Shown: positions 9,248 through 15,918 of the stretch, one piece after another | Position numbering within the stretch: the first letter of the stretch is position 1 | How the letters are laid out: the number at the start of each line of letters is the position of its first letter | Assembly (NCBI GenBank): GCA_016718405.1 | Contig: JADKDJ010000042.1 | Location: 1-19,177, forward strand | Direction of reading: 5' to 3' | Length of the DNA stretch: 19,177 bases | From: Candidatus Rhodoferax odensensis | GTDB taxonomy: Bacteria; Pseudomonadota; Gammaproteobacteria; Burkholderiales; Burkholderiaceae_C | Position numbers and translations under genes: made by a program | Notes under the pieces: generated by a model | The model's input: only the letters and a program-made list of their open reading frames with translations | Databases searched by the model: none | What the model was told of the DNA's origin: nothing

Positions 9248-9806
9248 ACGGTGTCTCCTGAAAGTGCAAGCCTCAACGCGCGCTTGGCGCGGTGTAGCAA
9301 TTGGTGGGCTGCATTGACGTCAATTTCAAACGAGTCGGCGATTTGCGCTGCCTGCGCATCGGCATAAGCCCACATCGCCAGTGCCATACGTTGCCTGGCC
9401 GGTAAGGCACCCAGCGTAGGGTCTCATGGTCGGTCGTGAACTCACGCCGCTTGGTGAGGTGCGTCTTGCAGCGGTTGATGACGATGGTGTTGAAGAAGGT
9501 GGTCAGACGCGCGCCGCATGCATCGCTGGGCCGACTGCTCCAAAGCCGCAAAAACGACTCCTGGACCACGTCCTGCGCATCCTCGGTCTTGCGCAACAGC
9601 TGCATCGCCAGGCCATGCGCCTGGGGTGTCAGGGCTCGCACCAGAGCTATGGCGCTGGGGGCGTCGCCGCTGCAGGCCTGGTGCCACAAAGCCCAATCGT
9701 CTCCCGCTGGAAAACCGGCGCTGGCGCGGCGCATGCCGCGCAGCACCCGCCCACCCCATTGGCCAACTATCCCGACCGGAGAGCTCGCCACGCTGTTGTC
9801 CGGCAT
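9244..9806 (-). CDS. ECF-type RNA polymerase sigma factor, one frameshift
   Basis: This is an extracytoplasmic-function sigma-70 family protein. The start is ATG 9806 (MPDNSVASSP), eight bases after the stop of the upstream gene. Region 2 reads LWHQACSGDAPSAIALVRALTPQAHGLAMQLLRKTEDAQDVVQESFLRLW, with the DAQDVVQE core that binds polymerase and the -10 region. A linker with FFNTIVINRCKTHLTKRR follows. The open frame then continues to 9273 in a nonsense tail. Moving one frame at about 9420 restores LGALPARQRMALAMWAYADAQAAQIADSFEIDVNAAHQLLHRAKRALRLAL, a clear region 4 helix-turn-helix, and ends at TGA 9244-9246. That TGA overlaps the next gene's ATG, which confirms the restored frame. The break is probably a sequencing error. 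The restored length is about 187 residues. Confidence 0.85.
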
Positions 9807-9814
9807 CGCGTCCC

Positions 9815-10267
9815 CTACCTGTTGCGCAGCTTTTCGCGCAAGGCGGCGCGTTCCTCGGGGCTGAGTTTGTCCAGCATCGCGCGGCGCTGAGCGATCAAAT
9901 CCCGGCGTTCCTCACTGGGCAGCGCCTTCAATCTCTGGCCACGTTCCTGCTTGAACCGTTCGCGCTCCTGCGGCGTCATGCTGTTCCATCGATCCTTGGC
10001 GTTGGCGATCAAGGCCTGGCGGTCTTGCGGGCTGAGTTCCTGCAACCGTTCGCGCAGATTCCTGCGAAAGGCCTCGCGCTCCTGGGGGCTGGCACTGCGA
10101 AGTTGTTGCCGCAGGTCCAAGCGCCTCTGCGCTTGCTGCTGCGGTGTCAATTGCGCCCATTCCTTGGGGTCGGGCACGGGGACCGCCTGAGCGCGACTTT
10201 CCACGGCGCCAAACAGTGCCGCGCAACACAACAGCAGTGGCAGCAAGGCGCTGGGTTGATGCTTCAT
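9815..10267 (-). CDS. Exported charged-repeat protein, DUF3106-like
   Basis: This 150-residue protein has a signal peptide (residues 1 to about 27, with a leucine/cysteine-rich core and an SRAQA cleavage region). No proper lipobox is seen. The mature part is a highly charged helical repeat of about 20 residues with the pattern LTPQQ, ASPQERE, LSPQDRQ, MTPQERE, LPSEERR and LSPEERA. The style recalls DUF3106 proteins of Burkholderiales and, more loosely, the LTxxQ periplasmic proteins Spy and CpxP that sense envelope stress. A periplasmic role linked to the sigma factor is inference. The start is ATG 10267 with a GAGGAAA ribosome site, ten bases after the DUF1501 stop. The stop is TAG 9815-9817. 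Confidence 0.75.
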   Translation of the reverse strand: MKHQPSALLPLLLCCAALFGAVESRAQAVPVPDPKEWAQLTPQQQAQRRLDLRQQLRSASPQEREAFRRNLRERLQELSPQDRQALIANAKDRWNSMTPQERERFKQERGQRLKALPSEERRDLIAQRRAMLDKLSPEERAALREKLRNR

Positions 10268-10277
10268 GTCGGTTTCC

Positions 10278-11468
10278 TCACGTCGAGCGTGATCTTACGT
10301 CCGGGCTGCGCATCAGTTCGATGTTTCGTCTGACCAGATTCGGAAAAACGAATGTATGCACCTGCGCGGCACTCAAGCCGAACTGATGCTCGACCAAGGG
10401 CGCGATCACGGCGCGCAAGTCGAGCGTCGGGCGCAGGTCCCGGCCATCGAGCAGTTGCCCGCGCGCCAGCCCCGGCCAATCGGCCAAGACCTTGCCACCG
10501 GCCACGGCGCCACCCGCAACCCAGGCGACGCCGCCGGTGCCATGGTCGGTGCCGCCGGTGCCGTTGAACGCCGCCGAGCGACCAAACTCGGTCAGCACCA
10601 GCACGACCGTGTTCGCCCAATGGGCACCCAATTCCTGGCGCAACGAGGCCAGCCCGTCGTCCAGACCCTTGAGCAGGCGACCAAGCCGCATCGCCTGGTT
10701 GGCGTGCGTGTCCCAGCCGGTGGTTTCGAGCCAGGCCACGCGCGGCCCTTTTGGATCGGCCAGAAAGCGCCCTGCCTGCCCGGCCAGACTCTCAAATCCC
10801 GCGCCGCCGTGCGCCGCGCTGGCCATGTCTTGCTGACCCATGGCTTGGGCAAAGGCTGCCGCCAGTTGCGGATCATCCTGGTACATCTGGCTCACGCGCG
10901 ACATCAAGTCCTGGTCCAGTCCCTTGCGGCGGTCCGGCGTCCAGGTACTCGCCGCTTGCGCGCCGCGCAGTGCCAGGGGCATCGCGGCGGTGATGGCCAT
11001 GGCGGAGTGGCCGCCGAGTTGCAGGGCACGGCCAAGCCAGCCGGTGTCCAGGGCGAATGGCCGCTCGCCCCCGCTTTCCAGCAATTGCTGCGCGTCAAAG
11101 TGCGATCGCTCCCGGTACGGGCTGGCCACGGCGTGCACCACCAGCAGCTCGCGCTGCTCGTACCATCGGTGCAATTGCGCCAAGGACGGGTGCAGCCCGA
11201 ACATGTCGTCGAGTCGCAATGCCGGCGCACTGGTAACTGCCGGGCCGGCCTCGGGGCGAAGCGCGGACCATGCCGGATCGCCCGGCGCCGGCACCGCAGC
11301 CAAGCCATCGAGCGCGCCACGCAACATAACCACCACCAGTCGTCGGCGCTGCGCCTGCGCATTGACCGCTGTTCCTGCCAAGGCCAGGCGCGCTGGCAGC
11401 GCCACGCCGGTGGCGCCGACCGCTGCCAACCAACGCAAAGTCGCGCGCCGCGTAAGCGTGTTGTGCAT
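10278..11468 (-). CDS. DUF1501 family exported protein
   Basis: This 396-residue protein has an N-terminal signal containing LTRRATLRWLAAVGATGVALP, a twin-arginine (Tat) type leader, so it is probably exported folded. The DUF1501 fold is related to alkaline phosphatase and sulfatase. Family features are LVVVMLRGALDGLAAVPAPGDP (about residues 40-62), a HSHFDAQ-like motif near SHFDAQQLLESG, and the C-terminal TEFGRSAAFNGTGGTDHGTGGVAWVAGG with conserved D and H. The catalytic activity of the family is not established. The start is ATG 11468, with GGAGG six to ten bases before it. The gene follows the DUF1800 gene, its usual partner, with which it is normally co-transcribed. The frame is intact. 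Confidence 0.9.
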   Translation of the reverse strand: MHNTLTRRATLRWLAAVGATGVALPARLALAGTAVNAQAQRRRLVVVMLRGALDGLAAVPAPGDPAWSALRPEAGPAVTSAPALRLDDMFGLHPSLAQLHRWYEQRELLVVHAVASPYRERSHFDAQQLLESGGERPFALDTGWLGRALQLGGHSAMAITAAMPLALRGAQAASTWTPDRRKGLDQDLMSRVSQMYQDDPQLAAAFAQAMGQQDMASAAHGGAGFESLAGQAGRFLADPKGPRVAWLETTGWDTHANQAMRLGRLLKGLDDGLASLRQELGAHWANTVVLVLTEFGRSAAFNGTGGTDHGTGGVAWVAGGAVAGGKVLADWPGLARGQLLDGRDLRPTLDLRAVIAPLVEHQFGLSAAQVHTFVFPNLVRRNIELMRSPDVRSRST

Positions 11469-12819
11469 GCCGCGACCTCCGTTGAAATTCTGGACTGGCC
11501 AGCAGCAGAGCGATGGCCTGGGAGGCGCTGTCCGCGCGTTCGATCTGTCTGGCTGTGCCGCTGCTGAGGTCCTCGCCGAAGGCCGCTCGCGCCAGCGCAC
11601 GTGCGTCGTAGCCCGCACCATGCCTTTGGGCAAAACCCTCGGCCCAATGCACGCGCTTGAGCAGCGCATCCGGCGAGAGCCAATCCTCGGCCCGATCTGG
11701 CCAGCCCTGGGGCGACGGCGCGCGGCCAATTGACTGCCCCATGCCCTGCACCGCAGGCACAAGATGCTCCATGGCGAGGCTGGGAATCTGCAACATGCGG
11801 TGCGCGGACAGCAGGTACTCTTCGGGCCGCTTGAGTTTGGCCACGCTGTCCGTGCGCCAAGCCAAGTCGTGGCCGAACAGAGCGCCAGCCAGGGCCAGCA
11901 GGTCCCCGTCGGTGTCGCGAAAGCGTGTCGCGACCACCCGCACCAGCTCTGGCGGCGGATCATCGGCGACAAAATGCCGCACCAGTTTGGTGGCAACATA
12001 GTCGGCACATGACGGATGGCGGACCAAGTCGCCAAGCAGTTCATCGATGGCTTGGGAACCTTGTGCGTAGCGCTTGCCCAGCACCTGCTTGGCCCCAGGT
12101 TGATGCAGGGCGTTCACGAAAGCGGCCTTGCCTTGCGTTTGCGCGTTGACGGTCCAGCCCGTCAGGAGTTTGGCGGTCTGTGTGACATCGTCTTGCGAGT
12201 ACCCGCCGCGAACCCCCAAGGTGTGCAATTCGAGCAACTCGCGCGCCAGGTTCTCATTGAGGCCCCTGCTGCGCCGCTGCCCACCTGGCGAATCGGGGCC
12301 GATGGACTGCGCGTTGTCGAGATAGAGCAGCATCGCCGGATGCAGCACTGCGGCGCGCGCCAGCGCCTTGAAGCTGCCAAACGCATTGGGCCGAATAGCC
12401 TCGTTTTCGTGCGGCCAGACCAGGGCGATCATGGTGCCCTTGGTGGCAGCAACGCAGAAGTGATTGGCCCAGAACTGGACCCAGCGCTCCGCAACCGGCG
12501 TGGGCGTCGACACCACGTGTTGCCAGCGCCGTCGCAGGCACTGGATATTGGCTTTGCGCAACTCAAGACGAGACGGCGTCATCGCGCCCAACTCGTCTTG
12601 CGGCTTCTTGTCAGCATCGGCGGCTTGTTCCTTGAGCGCGCCCTTGAGCACCTCGCGCGTCATCTGCAAGGCACTCACGCTATCCATCAGGCCGGCGCTA
12701 TCGAGCTTTGCCGGGTGCCTGAATTGATCCAGCACCCAGCCACGCGGATCGGATTGCACAGCCGCGAGACGGGGCTCGGAGAAGCCGAACCGGTGGGAGG
12801 CGATGCTGGCTGCTTTCAT
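11095..12819 (-). CDS. DUF1800 family protein with a read-through C-terminal extension
   Basis: This is a DUF1800 protein, the standard upstream partner of DUF1501 genes. Its function is unknown. Motifs in order are ASHRFGFSEPRLAAVQSDPRGWVLDQ near the N-terminus, ERWVQFWANHFCVAATKGT (about 12430-12490), FGSFKALARAAVLHPAMLLYLDNAQSIG (about 12305-12390), LNENLARELLELHTLGVRGGYSQDDVTQTAKLLTGW (about 12160-12260) and LKRPEEYLLSAHRMLQI (about 11790-11840). The family normally ends at SPEFQRR, which is present at about 11476-11500. Here the next codon, TCG at 11473-11475, is not a stop and the frame runs on to 11095 through DUF1501 in another frame. The 126 or so extra residues look like noise. I chose ATG 12819 (MKAASIASHRF) because similarity starts there. 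GTG 12843 is an alternative. No good ribosome site is seen for either. Confidence 0.85.
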   Translation of the reverse strand: MKAASIASHRFGFSEPRLAAVQSDPRGWVLDQFRHPAKLDSAGLMDSVSALQMTREVLKGALKEQAADADKKPQDELGAMTPSRLELRKANIQCLRRRWQHVVSTPTPVAERWVQFWANHFCVAATKGTMIALVWPHENEAIRPNAFGSFKALARAAVLHPAMLLYLDNAQSIGPDSPGGQRRSRGLNENLARELLELHTLGVRGGYSQDDVTQTAKLLTGWTVNAQTQGKAAFVNALHQPGAKQVLGKRYAQGSQAIDELLGDLVRHPSCADYVATKLVRHFVADDPPPELVRVVATRFRDTDGDLLALAGALFGHDLAWRTDSVAKLKRPEEYLLSAHRMLQIPSLAMEHLVPAVQGMGQSIGRAPSPQGWPDRAEDWLSPDALLKRVHWAEGFAQRHGAGYDARALARAAFGEDLSSGTARQIERADSASQAIALLLASPEFQRRSRHAQHAYAARDFALVGSGRRHRRGAASAPGLGRNSGQCAGAAPTTGGGYVAWRARWLGCGAGAGRSGMVRASPRGRPGSYQCAGIATRRHVRAAPVLGAIAPMVRAARAAGGARRGQPVPGAIAL

Positions 12820-12885
12820 GACGAGTTTCGGACGAGGTGACACTTGAACCCGGCCACAACGCAGTTCTTACGAAACCCGACTAAA

Positions 12886-12911
12886 CGCCGGGGTCATTGT
12901 CTGGCCCGGCG
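12886..12911. repeat. Inverted repeat in the DUF1800 / small exported protein divergent region
   Basis: Perfect 7-base arms CGCCGGG (12886-12892) and CCCGGCG (12905-12911) flank a 12-base spacer. It lies between the divergent DUF1800 gene and the gene at 13012. It may be an operator or a transcript hairpin. There is no T run to support a terminator. Confidence 0.45.
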
Positions 12912-12940
12912 TAAGTGCGCGGCACCAGACAGGTTCAAGC

Positions 12941-12970
12941 GGCAACACTGGAAAGCGATCTGGTGTTGCC
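12941..12970 (+). repeat. Stem-loop candidate in the leader of the gene at 13012
   Basis: Perfect 8-base arms GGCAACAC (12941-12948) and GTGTTGCC (12963-12970) flank a 14-base spacer, ending about 40 bases before the start codon. If transcribed, it would form a 5' leader hairpin. It could also bind a dimeric regulator. Confidence 0.45.
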
Positions 12971-13011
12971 CATGTCCGCTGACGCCGTCAGCCCTAACCG
13001 GAGAAACTTGC

Positions 13012-13344
13012 ATGCCAACCCGATCCCTCATCCACACACGCACTGCGGCCCTGTTGTCCTTGGTGCTACTCATGGCGGGCGCCGCCAGCGCGCAAACCAG
13101 AGTCGATACGCGTCAGGAAAACCAGGCCAATCGGATCGCCCAAGGGGCCGCGTCTGGTCAGCTCACGCAAGCGGAGCAAGATCGACTCAACCAGCAGCAA
13201 GCGCGCATCGCTCGGGGCGAGGAGCGCGCCGCGGCCGACGGAACCGTGACACAGCGCGAAGCGGCCAAGCTCAACGCGCGGCAAGACGCAGCCAGCCGAA
13301 ACATCGCGCGCGCCAAACACAATCGTCGAAGCGGCAATCCGTAA
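13012..13344 (+). CDS. Small exported charged-repeat protein
   Basis: This 110-residue protein has a clear signal peptide: SLIHTRTAALLSLVLLMAGAASA, cleaved after residue 27 or so before QTRVDTRQ. The mature part is helical and rich in Q, R, A and E. It holds two related units, ANRIAQGAASGQLTQAEQDRLNQQQARI and ARGEERAAADGTVTQREAAKLNARQDAASRNI. Small exported proteins of this kind are seen in Burkholderiales, but I know of no assigned function. The start is ATG 13012 with a CGGAGAAA ribosome site. It is divergent from the DUF1800 gene, so the two may share control. The LTQxE motifs echo the repeats of the exported protein at 9815. Confidence 0.75.
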   Translation: MPTRSLIHTRTAALLSLVLLMAGAASAQTRVDTRQENQANRIAQGAASGQLTQAEQDRLNQQQARIARGEERAAADGTVTQREAAKLNARQDAASRNIARAKHNRRSGNP

Positions 13345-13420
13345 ACACCCTCAGCAGCACTGACGCGCCAACCCGGTAGCGCTGGTGCGCGGCTACTGCC
13401 GCCTCTAAGCCAGGCGATTG

Positions 13421-13942
13421 CTACCGCGAGGCCGCGGGTAGTGGCGGCGCTGGCGGCACGGTCGGAGCCAACGGTGCTACCGGCGCTGCCACGACCTGGC
13501 GTTGGCTTTGATTGGCGCCGTAACCCGGAACCAGGTTGCCCTTGGCGTACATGCACTGCTGGTAGGCAATGTCATAACGACGCTGCGCGGCCCAGCTACC
13601 GTGCCCGCTGTGCTGGCTGCCAGCCGTGGCGCCAATGGCGGTGCCCATTGCCGCACCGGCACCAATGTTGCGGTGGCCGCCCACCATGGCGCCGGCCAAG
13701 GCACCGATGACCGCGCCGGTGACGCTGGATGCCACCAGACGGTCAGACTCGGCTTGTTGGGCCGCACCCATCGATTGCGCCGCCCAAGCGCGACAGGTTT
13801 GATCTTCCTGTACGAATACCTCAAACGGCTTACCTTGGCTGGGCATCACCGCCACGCTGGGGCCCGTTGGCATTTGGGCGCAAGCGGACACCAAGGCCGC
13901 CACCGCAGCAAGGCCAAGAACACGATACAAACCAGTCGACAT
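13421..13942 (-). CDS. Glycine-zipper lipoprotein
   Basis: This 173-residue protein is a predicted lipoprotein. The signal ends in a lipobox ALVSAC with the cysteine near residue 21 (MSTGLYRVLGLAAVAALVSAC), so it is probably anchored to the outer membrane. The middle holds FEVFVQEDQTCRAWAAQSMG and then a glycine-zipper segment, VTGAVIGALAGAMVGGHRNIGAGAAMGTAIGATAGS, which can insert in membranes. A segment with YDIAYQQCMYAKGN and a proline-rich tail follow. Similar glycine-zipper proteins are common in Gram-negative envelopes. No enzyme role is implied. The start is ATG 13942 with a strong AGGAGG site. The stop is TAG 13421-13423. Confidence 0.83.
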   Translation of the reverse strand: MSTGLYRVLGLAAVAALVSACAQMPTGPSVAVMPSQGKPFEVFVQEDQTCRAWAAQSMGAAQQAESDRLVASSVTGAVIGALAGAMVGGHRNIGAGAAMGTAIGATAGSQHSGHGSWAAQRRYDIAYQQCMYAKGNLVPGYGANQSQRQVVAAPVAPLAPTVPPAPPLPAASR

Positions 13943-13962
13943 GACGACCTCCTGTTGAGTTG

Positions 13963-13975
13963 GCGCCTTCGGCGC
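13963..13975 (-). terminator. Short GC hairpin after the thioesterase gene
   Basis: Arms GCGCC and GGCGC with a TTC loop lie between the thioesterase stop (13987) and the lipoprotein start (13942). There is no T run, so it is only a weak terminator or processing hairpin candidate. Confidence 0.3.
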
Positions 13976-13986
13976 TCCAAACAAGC

Positions 13987-14406
13987 TCACGCGACGATCA
14001 GTCGCAACCATGGCGGCAGGGCGCAAGCCTTCTGCTTCTGGAAATCGACCCAGATCGTGGTGGCGCCACCAGCGGCGTCAATCACGCCGGGCCGATCGGT
14101 ACGCTCCAGCGTACACCAAGTCTCGAAAGTGGTGCGCCCAGGATCGCTGACGTACATCTTGGCCAGCACGTCGCCCGGGTACTCCAGTTGTTTGTAGAAG
14201 TTGCAAAAGGCATTGACGATGACCGGCCCCTCGCCGTGCGGATTGGGTCGACAGCCAATCGCGCTCATCCACTCGATGCGGACGGTTTCCAGGTAGCGAA
14301 AGTACACCGTGTTGTTGACGTGCCCCATGGCGTCCATATCGCCCCAACGGATCGGGATAGTCATCTGGAACACGAGCTTCTTGTCTTGCGGAATTTCGAA
14401 CTTCAT
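13987..14406 (-). CDS. Hotdog-fold acyl-CoA thioesterase (YbgC/4HBT type)
   Basis: This 139-residue protein of the 4-hydroxybenzoyl-CoA thioesterase superfamily hydrolyses acyl-CoA thioesters in the cytosol. The signature RWGDMDAMGHVNNTVYFRYLE starts at about residue 20. D25 is in the position of the catalytic aspartate, followed by the GHVNN loop. FYKQLEYPGDVLAKMYV and GRTTFETWCTLER are further family segments, and GVIDAAGGATTIWVDF forms the last strands. The start is ATG 14406, which overlaps the ubiC stop as ATGA (14403-14406), so the two are translationally coupled. The acyl substrate is not known. The neighbouring SDR and ETF oxidoreductase suggest fatty or branched acyl-CoA metabolism. 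Confidence 0.88.
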   Translation of the reverse strand: MKFEIPQDKKLVFQMTIPIRWGDMDAMGHVNNTVYFRYLETVRIEWMSAIGCRPNPHGEGPVIVNAFCNFYKQLEYPGDVLAKMYVSDPGRTTFETWCTLERTDRPGVIDAAGGATTIWVDFQKQKACALPPWLRLIVA

Positions 14407-14996
14407 GACAGGGTCCTCGATGGTTCATTAGGAGCCACGCGCCGACGCGACACCGCCCAGCCCCACGGGTTACGCTGCGCCGCGAAAACTTCCATCACCA
14501 GCAGACGCAAGCCCTGACGGGTAAAGACCGAACGACGCGCAGGCAAGCTTCGGCGCATCGGTGCGCCGCCCCCCGCTCGGCGCCAGTGCTGCGCAACGTG
14601 GTGCCGCATGGGGCTGCCAGGTGGCAAGCGGGCAAACTCAAGCGTGGTGCGCGCCATACCCGCGCGGCCAAACAACAAGTCGGCCAAGGGCCGCGCGCCC
14701 AGCCCCCGAATGGCGCGCCAGGCGCCCTGCGACTGGGCATGCGGCGTCACGCTGCGGGCAAACACAACCGGCTCGCCGTCAACGCGCAGCATCACCTCGC
14801 GCACGTAGGCAACTCGACTGCGAGCCCAGCTCAGGGCGCGCGCCTCGTGCTCGCGCATGGCCCGGCGCCCCTGATCGAGCACTTGCACCGTGAAGAGACC
14901 CCCAACGGCGCGCAAGTGGGCACTGAGCGAGCCCGGCGCGGCCAACCAGCTGCGCACACGCCTGCTCTGGCCACTGGCCCTGCGCCATGACCTCAA
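14403..14996 (-). CDS. ubiC: Chorismate lyase, TTG start
   Basis: UbiC converts chorismate to 4-hydroxybenzoate and pyruvate, the first committed step of ubiquinone synthesis, in the cytosol. The protein is about 197 residues. Family segments are WLAAPGSLSAHLRAVGGLFTVQVLDQG (about residues 17-43), YVREVMLRVDGEPVVFARSVTP, AWRAIRGLGARPLADLLFG, FARLPPG and RRSVFTRQGLRLLVMEVF near the end. The only start giving a full N-terminus is TTG 14996, because an in-frame stop precedes it at 15000-15002. That triplet is also the SDR gene's TGA. A GAGG sequence lies just ahead of the TTG. The stop overlaps the thioesterase start. The sequence is more divergent than E. coli UbiC but clear for Betaproteobacteria. 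Confidence 0.85.
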   Translation of the reverse strand: MRSWRRASGQSRRVRSWLAAPGSLSAHLRAVGGLFTVQVLDQGRRAMREHEARALSWARSRVAYVREVMLRVDGEPVVFARSVTPHAQSQGAWRAIRGLGARPLADLLFGRAGMARTTLEFARLPPGSPMRHHVAQHWRRAGGGAPMRRSLPARRSVFTRQGLRLLVMEVFAAQRNPWGWAVSRRRVAPNEPSRTLS

Positions 14997-14999
14997 GCC

Positions 15000-15782
15000 T
15001 CAGACCCCAAAACCGTCGTCGGCGGAGATCACCGCGCCGTTGATAAAGTGGCTTTCGTTGGCGCACAACATGACGATCAGGGAGTCCAGATCCTGCGGCT
15101 TGCCAACGCGCTTTCGCGGCAACTCCTGCACCAGCTTCTGGCCCTGCTCGGTCTTCCACTGGTGGTGGTTGATCTCGGTGTCGATGTAGCCTGGACAGAT
15201 CGCATTGACGTTGATGTCGAAGCGGCCCCACTCCAGCGCCATGGCTTTGGTCATCTGCACCACGGCGGCCTTGCTCATTGCGTACACGCCGACCTTGGGC
15301 AAGGCGCGCAGGCCAAGCAAGGACGACACGTTGATGATGCGCCCCCCGGTGTAAGTGCCGGGTGCGGCGCCGCGCGCGCGCGCCAGCATGCGCTTGCCCA
15401 CTTCCTGTGCCACGAAAAACGCACCCTTGACATTGGTGTTGAACATGTAGTCGAAGTCGTCCGGTGCCACGTCCTGCAGCCGCTGCGTGGTACCCACGCC
15501 GGCATTGTTGACCAGGATATCGATCGAGCCCACTTCGGTCTCGGCGTGTGCCACGGCTGACTTGATCGAGTCGTGGTCGGTGACGTCCAGCTCAATCACG
15601 TGCGCATCGCCACCCTCGCCTTCGATCTCGGCGCGCAGGTCCTTGAGCCGATCGACTCGGCGACTTGCCAGCACCACCGCCGCGCCAGCACGCGCCAGCG
15701 TTCTGGCAAACTGCGCCCCCAAACCGCTGGAGGCACCCGTGACAAAGGCCACCCGCCCGGATAGATCGATGCTGTAAGCCAT
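15000..15782 (-). CDS. SDR family oxidoreductase
   Basis: This 260-residue classical short-chain dehydrogenase/reductase uses NAD(P)H on a hydroxy/oxo substrate. It shows the cofactor motif TGASSGLG (residues 15-22), NNAG (92-95), and the catalytic S153 or S154 with YAMSK giving Y167 and K171. ICPGYIDTEINHH and the C-terminal NGAVISADDGFGV are also typical. RR at 41-42 after the second strand leans toward NADP(H). It resembles FabG-like enzymes near fatty-acid genes, but the substrate cannot be told. The start is ATG 15782 with GGAGG nine bases upstream. It is the first gene of an operon with ubiC, which begins four bases after its stop. A palindrome lies just upstream. Confidence 0.92.
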   Translation of the reverse strand: MAYSIDLSGRVAFVTGASSGLGAQFARTLARAGAAVVLASRRVDRLKDLRAEIEGEGGDAHVIELDVTDHDSIKSAVAHAETEVGSIDILVNNAGVGTTQRLQDVAPDDFDYMFNTNVKGAFFVAQEVGKRMLARARGAAPGTYTGGRIINVSSLLGLRALPKVGVYAMSKAAVVQMTKAMALEWGRFDINVNAICPGYIDTEINHHQWKTEQGQKLVQELPRKRVGKPQDLDSLIVMLCANESHFINGAVISADDGFGV

Positions 15783-15806
15783 TTAGAGAACCTCCACAAA
15801 TAAAAA

Positions 15807-15820
15807 AGAACGGTCGTTCT
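15807..15820. promoter_or_regulatory. Palindrome AGAACGGTCGTTCT, TetR-type operator candidate
   Basis: Perfect 6-base arms AGAACG and CGTTCT flank a GT spacer, 24 bases before the SDR start and 99 bases before the ETF oxidoreductase start. The AACGnnCGTT core matches the style of operators of TetR-family regulators controlling fatty-acid and acyl-CoA genes in Proteobacteria, for example FadP or PsrA groups. Which regulator binds is inference. The position, in the middle of a divergent promoter region of about 136 bases, allows control of both transcripts. Confidence 0.6.
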
Positions 15821-15918
15821 ATTATGTCGAATCACCGAATAAAATCGGTTGCGCTTTCGACAATCCCCGGCCACCGCGAGGCCAACTGCCACGCCCTCAT
15901 TATCAAGCGAGACACTTC

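Noticed and set aside
9418..9425. Programmed ribosomal frameshift in the sigma factor
   Set aside because: No slippery heptamer or stimulatory structure is visible, and neighbouring genes carry similar error-like indels.
10356..11567. 403-codon plus-strand frame opposite DUF1501
   Set aside because: It is a shadow of the DUF1501 gene, whose Tat leader, start site and motifs are clear on the other strand.
12016..12840. 274-codon plus-strand frame opposite DUF1800
   Set aside because: It is a shadow of the DUF1800 gene and its residue makeup is not protein-like.
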